Below, piece after piece: positions 22,561 through 34,800 of a stretch of 64,000 bases of DNA. The notes beneath the pieces were generated by a model. It was not told the origin of the DNA and made no database searches. It was given only the letters and a program-made list of their open reading frames with translations. The stretch comes from Chamaea fasciata. Lineage: Eukaryota > Chordata > Aves > Passeriformes > Sylviidae. Position numbers and translations under genes: made by a program. The stretch's first letter is position 1; each line of letters begins with the position of its first letter. The stretch spans positions 62,001-126,000 of the forward strand of contig JARCOQ010000170.1 in NCBI GenBank assembly GCA_029207755.1. Reading direction: 5' to 3'.

Positions 22561-23699
22561 AATCCTGTTGATGGTGATTTTGGTTCAGTTAGGAATTGCG
22601 GAATGGTCTCCTTCTAATGCCAACACGATTTCTGCTTTTCTATTTCCTTCATATATATTCCTACCTCTGTCGACTACTGTTGTATAGTTATATAGTTCCT
22701 AGGTAACTTCAGTACTTTTCCTCCTCTGATAGGCAGAAAGACAAAACACGTTCCAAAGTCTCCTATCTGATCTTGCCTCCTCTAGGAGCAAAGGTTGAAA
22801 CAGCAGTACTGATAGGCAGTACAGCTAGGAGCAAGAAAGAGGGGCTCCAGAGGAGGTGGGAACAAAGCAGGGATATTTCCTCATTTCTTGTGCTGCTAAT
22901 TGAGAATTCTTGTCAATTATGCTAATGTTCCACACTTGTAAAACCACATTTGCCCTATGTGGGGCGGGTGTTTTTCCATACCTGCCCCTGGAGGCCTCCA
23001 GTTAAAGGCCAGATTTGATATTACCTGCTATAGTAATGTGGCAAAAGTGGGTTGTTTTATTTTTCAGTCATTAGGGCACCACTTCCTCCACACTGCGGTG
23101 CCTTTGGAATATGGCCCATCCGCCCTTGTTTGCACAGCTCTGGTCCTTCTACATGAGGCAGAAAACACATTTCCAGCCAAAAGCCCACAAGGAGTGGGGC
23201 AGCCAGAGCATTCTGTGCAGTTACAGGCCTGCAGCTGTGACTCGAGAGGGTTTTGGTTGCTGCCTGCTGTGGCAGGTGCGTCTCCTCTGTGACTGCCTCT
23301 GCTCCTGGCTGCCCATGGATAGCAGGTACAGGGTTCTGCAAGGAGAATGGAACAGGTTGGTGATGTCTGCTGGCAAGAGAGTGCAGTGGAAAAGATTGGG
23401 GAAATGTTTGACCGTAACAAACTGTGAATTCCTTAAGCTTTACCAGACAGTTCTTAGTCCTGTATTCCCTCTTAGCAGTGCAAGTGGTTATCTGAGGTGG
23501 GAGAATAAAGAGAGTGGGCCTGCTGAAAAGATAGCTTCAATGTCTTAAAGGGGAAGAAATTTGTTTTCAGAGGCTCTTGACCATCAAAGGAGAATTTGAG
23601 GCGTGAGATCTTTCCCAAATGACCACCAGAGACTTTTAAAGCGACCTCTATTCTGATGCAATTAATTTTGTGGAAGTGATTCAAATATATGAAACTGTG

Positions 23700-26115
23700 T
23701 GCAGGGGGTTGGGGTGATGCCTCTGAGGGCCATCCTGCTGTAGTGTCTGTGGCAGCCATTCTGAAGGACATTTCCTGGTGTCTTGGATCTCAACTGCTGC
23801 CCTGGACAATGGAAGTAGTCCTTTGGCCTTTTGGCCAGCAGTCATCCAAACTGACTCCTGCTGGCCTCTTCTCGCTCTCCTCGTTTCTTGTGGTGTTTTA
23901 ACAGTGGAACATGGTGCCCAAGATGGAGGATGGAAACGAGCTGTCTGTAGCCCTTGTAAATCTCTTCTTTCCCTTTGCTCACAGCTGATGACTCTTGGCT
24001 AAGAGAGACAAGCTGTAATCTCTGACTGCTTTGTTCTTTTTGACTCGAGGTGGAAGTGTTGTCATCTGGCCAGGCAGCCTGCAAAGGCCTCCTGCAAATG
24101 AGTGACAAGGAGGAGCCCCAGGATCGGCGTGAGCCACAGGAACTGCCTCCACCAGAAATGCTGCCGGTTGAGAATGACCTGAACGTGTTGGAGGACAAGA
24201 GCACTCCGTGGGGGGAGGTAGAACATTTGAACCAGGAGCTGCAAGTGTGTCTGCAGCCCTTGGAGGGGGGAAAGAGCCCTTGGGATGAAGTGGAATGGTC
24301 CTTGTGGCAGTCGTCCTTCAGAAAATCTCTGAAAATGGAACATAAATCTGACCATGAACTCCAGTAAAACCAGTCTTTGACTTTGAGCCATCCAGTCAAA
24401 GGGAAGTGGACGTGCAAAAAAACCATTTTAAGAGCCCTGTGTGTGGCAGGCTGACAGCATCTTCCTAAGGGCTTGCATTTGGAATGGCATCTCAGGGCCA
24501 TCTCTGCCAGCCACCTTTCTGAACCAAACTCATTTCTTCTCCCAGATCTACACAGGCTCTTGCACCAAACCTGCTGCAGCAGGAGCATTGTGTCAAGGAG
24601 CCTTTGCTCCCCAAGCCAAGAAGGTGAGCCCGGGCAGTCGGTTCATCTGCAGCGCTGACACAGCTGCTGCTCAGCAACAGCAGATCGAGGAGGACTCCCT
24701 GGAGCTACTGAGTACGTCTTGTGTATTTCTTGTCTGAGGGACGGTGTCTTGTGTGCACGTGGCAGCGTAGCTGGACCAAATGTTCCTCCTCAGTCTGATA
24801 TCACAGGGACATTTAGGATTCTCTATAGGAACCTGTGTAGAAAATCAGTCTCTGTTGGCCATTTTTGCTTCAGATCTGTCTGTCTGGTTCTTTGGTTGTT
24901 GTTACCCAGCTCACGACAAAGGGTTCAGAGCCCCAGCAATGGGGCTGCATTTTTTAGGTGTCTCCTGGAAGCTGGGATCTCTGCTTGAAAGTCAGCATCT
25001 TGAATTTTGTTTTCCTCAGGGACAATTGTGAGCATGGAAAATCCCATGACAGAATACATCAAAGTCAAAAATATCAGCAGTGGGTGAGTCCAACCACAAA
25101 ACCATGGGCCAGGTGTTTTCCTGGTAGAATATCTATCAAGTCTGAAGTCAGGCAAGCTGCAAAAATATTCAGACACTGAGGATAGATTGTCCCATCTCTC
25201 AGTATCAGTCAGAGTTTGTAAGCATGACCAGAAGACATTGTCAAATTGTCAAATTGTCACACTGCCAAGGCCTTGCCTGGAGCAAGGAATATGACCTGGT
25301 TGATCTCCTGGTCTCTCAAGCATGGGACAGCTCTGTGTTAATTTCCTTTGCATTTTTGTATATCTATAATCAGCTGGCCACAGTACCAGAGGGAGAAGGA
25401 TCTTGCTTGCCTGAAAGAGAAACCTACCCTCTGCCATAGCTTTCTTTCCAAGAGTTTGCTGAAGGAAATCCTCCATGGTCAGGATTAGAACTGCATAAGT
25501 TAGAGACTGAAACCTGAGAAGAAAGAAGAAACCCTCTTTCTGAGCTGAGGCAGTAATCCCCAATGCTTCAGGCCCAGTGGCCATGCACTTGAGAGCAAAA
25601 TGCATCATCTGCCTTCTGACAGAGCCCTTCTGCATCCTGCAGGTTCTAGGCATTTCCAGCAGAGATCTCCAGTCTGGGCTGGCTTTCACTCCAAGGTCTA
25701 AACGGTTTCTCCTTTCTTTGCTGCTCTTTTGTTTCTAGGACTTTTGGAGAGGTTTGTAGAGCGCTCGACACTGCCACAGGAGGAGAGGTAAATGTCAACA
25801 GCCCCCACAGACTCTGCTGCTCTTGGGGGCTTTCCTCTCTGTGTCAGCTGTGGCTGCAGCTTTGGCTAGAGCTGTGTTGAAAAGACACAAGAAGCACAGA
25901 CTTGTGGCAGCCTGCCAATTGCATTTGGGACAGTCTTTGTCTTTCTCAGCTGCCAGAAGGAAGGCAAGGAGGGTAGTGGCTCCTTTCACTGAAGGACTCG
26001 CTCACTTGCTGAATTGCTGAAACAAAGGTGGTGCCTCCTCGAGCATCTCCCTGCTCTTTGGGGCTACAGCTTGAGTTCTGAATTTTCATTTCTGGCTGCC
26101 AGCAAATACATCTGA
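23700..26115 (+). pseudogene. Partial PAK-like gene copy (intron 5 to intron 9)
   Basis: This 2.4 kb block matches 7680-10110 of the complete gene. Exon equivalents keep their splice sites: exon 6 at 24050-24244, exon 7 at 24546-24711, exon 8 at 25020-25083 and exon 9 at 25739-25787. The frame is still open through them, but the block stops in intron 9. It contains only the start of the kinase domain and lacks the catalytic lysine, HRD and DFG. In exon 8 the first glycine of the nucleotide loop is changed (IGSG to ISSG), a sign of relaxed constraint. Exons 1-5 are absent upstream: the block is joined directly to a copy of the kinase 3' flank. It is best read as a duplicated fragment and cannot encode an active kinase on its own. 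Confidence 0.85.
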
Positions 26116-26123
26116 ATGATACT

Positions 26124-26516
26124 TGTGGGAGCTCGGTACCTCTGAACAACAGAACCAATTAGATTTCTGCAGAAGCCATTTCATATTTACATTACACTAT
26201 GTTTATAGATTGTAAGACCACTGTTCACACCTTCATGCCTTTCTTGATCGGTTCGTCTGCTTTGTTTGCTCAGCACACGTCCCTTAGGCAATTTGATTGG
26301 CTATAATTCCGAGCCTTCATGGCCTCTATCTCATTCTTCTTGTCCTGGTATTCAATTTCCCAGGCTCCTCTTCTTTTTAGAACAGTTTGTGTCTCTGTGA
26401 CCTTGATATATTCCCAAAGAGCTGATACTTGTAACTAATATCTCTAGGTGGTAGTTCGGCTGGAGCACTTTGTATTCCAAGTTGTGCGGATCCATTGCTG
26501 CAGATCCATTGCTACA
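26124..26516. mobile_element. Solo LTR, 393 bp, with 6-bp target-site duplication
   Basis: The insert begins TGTGGG and ends GCTACA, the TG...CA borders of a retroviral LTR. It interrupts the copied intron 9. The intact gene reads continuously across the equivalent point (around 10103-10115), so the empty site is known. Flanking GATACT (26118-26123) and GTTACT (26517-26522) form a 6-base duplication with one mismatch, the size typical of ERVK-like elements. Orientation is unclear. Confidence 0.8.
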
Positions 26517-27050
26517 GTTACTGGTAGCTCCTCAGCCACCTGCTGTGCTGATGGCTCTCCCTTCTGCTGGAGAAGAGGCCAAAGAGGAGCAAAATGAGCA
26601 AAGTTACCACAACCCTACAGCTGTGGTGACAGCAGAGTCAGATTTTCCTGAGATAGTAAATGCCAGTTCTGGAGGGTGCTGTCTTTAGTGCAAGGCAGAG
26701 TTGCAAGTTTCTGCCCAGCCAGCACTTGCTGCTGCTGGCTAAGGATGCTGAGTGCTGCAGTGCTGCCAGGACCTAGCATTTGCCCCAGCCAGTGACAGCT
26801 GGGCAATGGGCTTTGATCTGCCATGTTGAGGCACCAAAGGGCTGGTGCTCCATGTGAGCATCTGGCTCAGTGAAGCTCTGTGTCATGTCTTCTGCAGCGC
26901 AATAGCCCAAGGGTGCAGGGGCTCCTTCTGGAGGTCACGAGGTTTTGTTTGCTTGTTTTCCCATTTGGGACTTGTGTTTGACTTGTGGAAGTGTTCTGCA
27001 GTTTTCTCGAGTCGTTCTTCACTTCTACAGAGTCTTCTGGCTTTTGATAA
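26517..27050 (+). pseudogene. Exon-3-like fragment of the PAK-like gene joined to an intron 9 fragment
   Basis: About 30 bases after the LTR still match intron 9 of the intact gene. The sequence then switches, near 26550, to an exon-3 equivalent followed by intron 3 sequence matching about 6690-7055. GAAGAGGCCAAAGAGGAG is the counterpart of the EEANEE stretch in the intact protein. The donor has changed from GTAAGT to GTAAAT. The order (exon 9 region before exon 3) cannot be produced by simple tandem duplication of one gene, so a recombination junction lies here. Confidence 0.7.
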
Positions 27051-27339
27051 GCTGCAAGGAGGTGATTGTGTTGTCCATGAAGCTGTGGGGCCACTGTTGT
27101 CCCGTGTGGCAAAAGAAAGCAACCATATGGCTCTGAATCCTTCTCGTAAGGCAAAAGGCAGAAGCAGCAAGTCTCTGTTGCTCCATTTTGTGGTGAAGTC
27201 TTACAGCATTGAAAAGTGCATTGGAGCCTGGAGCGGGGATGAAGCTGCAGGTCCTTGCCTGTTGTCTTGTGTTGCTAAGAACAGGAAGGACACGTTGAAA
27301 TCCTGTAGGCTGTATTTTATAGCAAACGTGCACCTGTGT

Positions 27340-27570
27340 GCCAGGAGAGGTGGGTGGGACAAAAAGAGGCAGGGGTGCGGGTCAAGAGCAGCAGAATGTG
27401 AGCCCAGGGTGCCAGGAAGGCCAAGGGCATCCTGGCCTGTGTCAGCAATAGGGGAAGAGCAGGAGCAGGGCAGTGACCGTCCCCCTGTGCTGGGCAGCGC
27501 TGCGGGCACAGCTGGAGTGCTGTGCCAGTTCTGGGCCCCCACTCTGTTCCAGGTAGCCACTCCAAAGCAT
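27340..27570 (+). mobile_element. CR1 LINE fragment
   Basis: It has the typical CR1 passage with GCATCCTGGCCTGTGTCAGC, GGGCAGTGACCGTCCCCCTG and GTGCTGTGCCAGTTCTGGG in plus orientation. It is truncated on both sides. Confidence 0.75.
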
Positions 27571-28970
27571 CAGTACCTTAACTGGAAACACAGAACTGTC
27601 ACAGAATCATTACGTATCAGGAAAAGTTCCATTTTGGCAGCACGGTCTCTGAGACGATATTCCTGTCTGGAATTGGGAGGAAATTTTGTCTTACATGACA
27701 GAATGAAGTATTTCATTAGTTCATCACCCACTATTTTGCAAATACTATTAATAGCTTATGTCTAACATGGTTAAGTGGAATTATTTGTCGAGAGGCTACT
27801 CCCCTTTTAATTGTTAATTGCATTTCTTCACGAGTTGGGAACAATGTGTGGGCAATTCTGAAATGAATTAGACAGGAGTGAATTGAAACAATGGTGAATT
27901 CAGAAGACAGATATTGACTTTGCTGACATCAGTCTGAAATATGCAATTACCCCATGACCTTGCTAAATAAATAAGTTAGAGCTCTTATCCGGTGGCATCA
28001 ATAGAAAAACTCAGTACTTTCAGTGTACTGAGTCAGAACTGGGGTTTTTTCTGCTTTTCAGCTAGAGAATCCTAGTTGACTTTTTTCTGCAATGGATTAC
28101 TTAATTATTTTTCTGCCACTTGTGTATGCTAATGCTTAGCTGATCACTTTAGACTTCCATGGACTACTGACTTTTTAATCCACCTCAGAAAGTTAAATTT
28201 CCTATGAGGAAGAGGAGCAACACTGGGGATATTTTGCTTAGATGATTAGAAACTATATAGGGAAATCACAGAGGTCGTTCAGCACAGAAAAGAAAATCAA
28301 AGATTTGCCAATATTGCTTTGCAAAAACAACGTCCACGGAACAATTAAGAATTTTGTGATGAGTATTTCTCTAGCCGGTGCATCACCAAGGAGGCCACTG
28401 GAAAATTCTGTCTTTCGTATTATTTAGCACATTCTGAAAGTGGACAGGTTTGTGGACGAAAAGAGGTGCTAGAAGACTTCAGGAGTAGTAATAAATATTA
28501 ATTATTATTAATTATTACTTCAGGAGTAGTATTAATGGGCCTGTTTAGCTTCAGCAGAGCAATACATCTTGGCCTTGACATTGCTTCTTCACAGGTTCTC
28601 ACAGTTTTGGCATCTAGGCAGAAGCATTTCTCTGAAGCAGTGCTTGTGCCCATTGTCCTCTTACAGAATGAAATTGTTTCGGCCTTCAGTTTCAGCTGTG
28701 AGCCCGACATTGTGTCAGAGGTCATCACAGGTCTTTGGGGGAAGAAAGCAGGTCTTACCTGCTGGTCTTGTGATTGCATCATTTTTAGTGATGCACCAGG
28801 TAGCTGGACTCTGAGGGCTGACGGAGAGTTTTGAAGCAAACTGGAAGTAAGATAGATATGGTCTTTCAGTTATTAAAGAGAGTTTCTAAAAAAGGTGAAA
28901 AGCAACTTTTTACATGGGAAAATAGTGATAGAATAAGGAGGGAATGGTTTTGAAATAATAGAGGGGAGTT
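27570..28970. other. No gene recognised
   Basis: AT-rich sequence with a small (TAAT)n-like patch near 28490-28520. The longest open frames (about 100-110 codons near 28500-28840) occur on both strands and show no domain. Confidence 0.5.
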
Positions 28971-28974
28971 TTAG

Positions 28975-29200
28975 GCAGAAATTTGTTTCTGTGAGGAGGG
29001 TGGGACATTGGCACAGGGAATTTATACATCTGGAAATGTTTAAATTCAGGTTGGAAGGGGCTTAGAGCATCCTGGTCTAGTGGAAGGTGACCCTGCCCAT
29101 GACAGAGGGGTTGGATAGAGATGATGATTATAGTTCCTTTCAGTCCACACTATTCTGTGTTTCAGTGATTGCATGATGATTCCATGATTCTATGAGGTGT
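28975..29200 (+). mobile_element. CR1 LINE 3' end
   Basis: The sequence ends with repeated ATTCCATGATTCTATGA, the octamer-type 3' terminus of CR1. It is preceded by the CTTAGAGCATCCTGGTCTAG-type segment. Confidence 0.85.
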
Positions 29201-31570
29201 GACAATGAAGATGGCTCACAAACCTTCCTGTACCCAAAAACAAACCTCAAATAAATGATCTAAACCAAAACAGGGGCATTTGGTCTCCCTGGCCAATCAT
29301 TTTGCTATCCTTCACATTTCCAGAAGGAAGGTATTTTTTACAATGATTGAAAACAAATAAAAAACGGAGTGACACTACTACCTGATTTGTTGGGAAATAT
29401 GCACATATACTCCTGAAAGCATATTTCTCAGTCTTGGTTTCTATGATTAAAAAAAAAAAAAAATAAAAAAAATAAATAAATAAAATTTAAAAAAGGGAAG
29501 AGAATCGGTTAAATGTAGAGCTTGGGGAAGGAAAACCTCAAGACAATTATCCTTTTGCTGTTAAGGTTTCTCTTAAATGAACACAAGTTGCCATTTCTTT
29601 CTTTCTGCTCTTCCACATGTAACTCATATAGGATTTTTCAACTTCCCTTCACACTTTGTAACTTTCCAAACCAGCTGGAGCTGCATATCTTTTAGCTGTT
29701 ACAGATAGAACTGTTTCCTTGGTAGGTAGAAAAGTTGAAAGTATTCTTATCCATTTTCTCACAAAGTGAGAAAAATCCATGTATGCATATACCTACTGAA
29801 GTGTCATCCTAAACACAGAATAAGAGTCCTTTGTGAAGGCAGCTCAGTTGGATCCTACAAGGAGATTTGAAATGTAAGAAAATAATTTTGGGTACCTAAA
29901 CACCTTTTGTTTCTACTCAGATCTGTAAAGCTCAATAATAGATACATTTTAAACCCTAAAATTTAATTCTGTTCTCTTGCCCAACTCTTTTCTGTTTGTT
30001 GAGTGAGCCATAGTGCATTGCTTTGCCTAAATGTTAGTGCATACACTCAGAGCTCATCCATTCCTCCCAACAAAATACCAAATTTCCAAGTAAGCGTGTG
30101 GAATGGGCTTAACTGTATTTAAGTGAGGCTCCAGTTAGCCTACTGAGAGAGTCAGAGGAAATACCAATGATCTGAGAACTCCTCTCCTTTAAGGATGGGA
30201 AAAATAGAAACAGTAACAGAAACTGGTGTCTGACCACTTTTTTCGAAAGCCATCTTCCTGGTTACTCGTTGTAATAGAGCCCCCTAGCCCCTTCCTTTTC
30301 TATCCTAGTAGAACGGCAGAAAAGGAAGATCCTTAGGATTAGTAAGAAAGAGGACAGGAGGATAGGCAACTTTTGGGTGACACGTAGCAGAGATTTGGCC
30401 CTAGGCCAGTGAACTGGCTTGCATAGAACTCACAAAAATGAGGGGCAGGATCTCAGGCCACTGCTATTCCAAAAACGTACCCACCACAACTGGTCCATAA
30501 AGCCATCAAACTGTCTATCCTCCACTCACATATTCAGTTTTAGAAATTTAGTATCATGATTTGGAAGAGGAGGAGTTTCACCCAGCTTACCTAGGAATGA
30601 GAAATCTCTCTTTGAATGTAGGCTGTCATCCTTCCTAAAAGTGGACCTGCGCTATCTCAGTGAAGGACCCATCAGCTACTCAAGTGGAGTACCACAAAGT
30701 CATGTTAAACAGTATTCTCTTTAGTCCTGTATTCTAATGAATAACAAAAAGTAAGAGCCTGTTTCTTACAGATCAAGCTCCTCTGAGCACATTGCTGTAT
30801 TGTAAGCTTAGACAGGTTTGGAAAAGTAAGTAGACTGCTGAGACAGCTACTAGACACCTACAGATAGGCTTAATTTTGGTCTCTAGTTATATTAACAGTT
30901 ATATTTGCTCCAGACTAAATGTTGCTCTCCATCTCTTCTTCACCAGCAGGAGGCAGTCTCTTCTGTGTTTTGGGAATATCATGTGACTTCACATGAACTG
31001 TTGTAGCTGCCTCCTCTTGCCAGATTTCCTCAACTTTTAACTACTTTTCACAAACGTCAACAGCTGACACAGTTGGTGGTTTTAGACAAACATTCGCTGA
31101 AAACAACTCTTCTCTGTCACCTGAAGTAATACCTTTTTAAAATGATTATTTACAAGGCCATAAATCGATGTCTTCACTGAAGTTTCTGGTTGAACTTCCA
31201 ATACTATTCTTTTCCTTTAGTTTACCGCATAGAATTTGATTAGAGGGAGAATTGAGTTTGATAGGGAATGGCATAGAAAGAGCATAGAGTGTTAGAGGAA
31301 ACAGCAACAAGTGGAGATTTGATGAAAAACCTTGAGATGATAGTGGTGAAAGTGAGGAAAATAGAAGTGGTGAAAAAAGTTTGAACTTCCTTCTCAGGAG
31401 CTGTCCTTTCCATCTCTACTCTTGTTCAAATATTCTACAGACAACTATTTTGGGTTTGAAGGACTCTTAAGAGGTGCTTCTCAGCATGCATTCTTCTCTG
31501 AGCTTCTCCACCACCATCATGCTCCTTCCCTTGTTTTCTCCTCTATGCACGACAGCCAAATCCCTGAAGC
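29200..31570. other. No gene recognised
   Basis: AT-rich, with stops in all frames at short intervals. An A-rich tract lies at 29449-29495. No splice-flanked open exon with recognisable protein was found. Confidence 0.5.
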
Positions 31571-31574
31571 AGCA

Positions 31575-31860
31575 AGTGATAGAACAAGAGGAAATGGCCT
31601 CAAGTTGGGCCATGACAGGTTGGGATAGGAAATCAAGTAAAATTTCTTTACTGGAAAGGTTGTCAAGCCCTGGCACAGACTGCTCAGGGCAATGTTGAAG
31701 TCACCATCCCCAGAGTGATCTAAATGTGTAGATGTGTTGTTCGGGGGCACAGTTTAGTGATGGGCTTGTGAGCTCTGCGTAAATGCACAGACTGTATGAT
31801 GTTAGAGGTCTTGTCCGACATAAATGAGTCAGTAATTCTACAATTCTGAGATGCTTGCTG
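31575..31860 (+). mobile_element. CR1 LINE 3' fragment
   Basis: It has the AGGAAATGGCCTCAAGTTG motif, GCACAGACTGCTCAGGGCA and CACCATCCC, the classical CR1 3' UTR order in plus orientation. It ends in a degenerate TTCTACAATTCTG. Confidence 0.85.
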
Positions 31861-34800
31861 GTTTTCTCTATTTTGGATGCAGGTGTGTATGAACAGCACA
31901 GTGGGTGTTTGAAACCTCCCATGGTAAAATTTGACATCCTCTGTTGGGCACAATCCACTTTAACTTGTGCCTCAAATAATTTCAGGTGCCAGCACTGAAA
32001 CTAGCAAGGCAAACGTAGACATTATTTCCTATGTTCCTGTGTATAAATTTCCAGAAGAAAATCAGAGATTTTATTATCATTCATAATTACAATAAAAGCA
32101 AACTCTAAATGTCAGTCAGAGCAACTGAAAAGCAGGACTTATGTGCTGAATCACTTCTGTGCTGTGAAGCTGGGAACACATAATGCTCAGAGCTGAGAAA
32201 CATAGTAAATTAAAAGAAGAAAGAAGAGATTTCAATAAAACACGATTTACTCATAATTTAAGGGACAATAGGACATCTTAGAAGGACATTTACTGCTGTT
32301 TCCATAAAGTGGGAAAGCGGGGACCGGGGTGGGGGGGGGTGGGGGGGGCGGCTGGTGTGCATGGAGAGGAAGCAGCTTAGGACTCTCAGTGATCGCAAAA
32401 GCCCACACTGTAAAAAGACCCTATTTTGGTTAACATGTTGTCCATCTTTAATGGTAGTAGCTTTAATGTAACAGCTGGTTTTGATGTAATTTCTTTTCCC
32501 AGACTTCTCCCCAGACTGCTCCCTGGGTACAGGCAGGGAGGCCAGAGATCTAAAGCCAGGAGCTAAAGGATTTTTCATCATTTAACAGGCCACTTGTTGC
32601 TATGTACTCTGCAAGCTGGACAGTGCAGCCTAGCAGGACAGTGGGATCTGTTTTAATATTACATGCTTCCAAAAGTGCAACTGGGTCTGCAGAAGCAACC
32701 TGGGCATCATCATTTTGTACCTGGGGGTTGTGGGATGCAGCAAAATATCCTCAAGTAGCATGGTGATAATGGTTGTCTATGCGTGCACTCAGTGTTCTGA
32801 CATAAACCTTCAAAACACAGTGAGGGATGGAAATGACCTAAGCAGGTAAGAAAGCAAACCTGCTGCTCTGGGTCATAATAGCTGTGCCTCAAATTACACT
32901 CTTAATTACATGAGTGTAATTGGAAGAGAATTGTTCACAATTCCTGCAAATTCCAGTCCTTTTCCACTGCTCCTGTTACACAGTCACACAAAGGTTTCTT
33001 TCCAGAATCTATGAAAAAATTAGTATAAATTGTCTGCAATCAGGACACAATGAGATACTGTCTGTAAGAACCACATGAACACGGGAAGGCTGATTTACTA
33101 GGAGTCTGAGAAAACATAGCTGACTGAAAAAATATGGGGGCTGGGTGACTTTTCCCCCTCAAAAATGGAAAAATGTCTCCTGCAACTGAAGCCAAAAATT
33201 TCAAGCTCTAGAAGTGTGATTATTTATTAAGGGAATTCTTGCCAAGAAGATCTCTTCTTTGAGGAGGATTGTATTCAGCAAATAAAACCCAGAAATATTC
33301 ATATTGGTCAATTCTTTGTACCAATAATGTTTTTACGTATCAGAACAGCTATTTGGCGTTGGTTCTAGTCCTATTAACTTTGATTCTTGACATGCACAAG
33401 GCAAAAGAGGTTAATGTTTTGCCTTTATATTATGCTCAATGATCATGTATGTCAAGCAAAACAGAAAAGGAGCATTCAGGTACCTTGAAAGATAGCTAGT
33501 AAATCAATCAAAATTTTCTGTTTTCCTTGCTCCTTTGTTGTCAGTATTGTGGACACTGTAAGATGGTGAGACACAAAGGTAAGCGCTTTCTAGAATCTCA
33601 TTTTTGTCTAAGGACCTTAATAAATCAAAAAACTACTGAAACTATCGGGAAGGGCAATTTGAGTATTCTCTCTGCCTTGAGAAAATGATGAAACCGCTTT
33701 TTTGAAACTGAAACCTCTGATTGTTTAGCCTTGTCCCAAATTCAGCTGTGCAATCGCACATTCTGGATTGGAACTCCTTCTCAAAGTCCTGCTGTGTGTG
33801 CCAGAAACTCAGGGGATGTGGAGTAGATACTCCTTGATGAAGGGTTGCTGTATTTTCATGTACTGTATTTTCTTTTTCTGAAAGAGAGGGAAGAGCTAAT
33901 GGAGGTAAAACTGAACCAGTTGCGTTCACTAGGTGGTGTTCTGTCACAGTATCCCATGCATAGGATGTTTCTCTTTGTTTTTTCAAGGATGAAAAATGTA
34001 GAGAAGTCCTTTACACTCCTTTGGAGAGGACATCCATGGTACTTCACATCTGCTCAGCCTAGCTCTTACAGAGGCTCACAGGTAAGATTGGATTACAGCC
34101 AAGGAGGTTTTAGGAGTCTCTGGGATGTGTCTTCAAAGCACTGACCTCATCTGCATGAGTGGCACCTGCCTGTGACATGCTTCCCCAGCTTGAAACCCAG
34201 TAATGTTATAAGTTGTACTATATTCTATCTGTTTGTAGGGAACTAGTGCCATAAACATAAATTCTGTGCTCTACTAACCATATATTCTCTGAATAAAATG
34301 AAGTTTTAATTGTAACTACAATTTAGTGCTGCCATTGCCAAGGATTCCTTAGAGTGTCCATTTGTCCCCTTTCTGTTGGACAGCACTTGTGACCTCAGGA
34401 ATCTTCTCTGTGCATTTTTTAGGGAGAGGATAAGCCTAGTGGGAGTTCACAAATAGCAATGAGGCTGTCTCTAAATATTCTGCCAATTCTCTATGCTTTG
34501 CATATATAAAGGTAGTAAAGAAAGGAAAATAAAATTAGTCAAAACAGACAACCCAGAATATGAAACCTGTTTCCACATTCTTTACATAGGAAAACATGCC
34601 TTTATTGCTTTCCACATGAAGATATAGATGTACTTCCATTTGGAAGACAGCTTTTGAAAGCTTTGCAGAACTCAGCTGCAAAATATAGACTTTGAAATGA
34701 AAGTTGGTATAAATAACTGATTCTTTTATATATTGCATACTTCATGTATATAGTGCTGTGCATATTATAAGCATGCTAGTGGGGCATTCTATTTTCAGCA

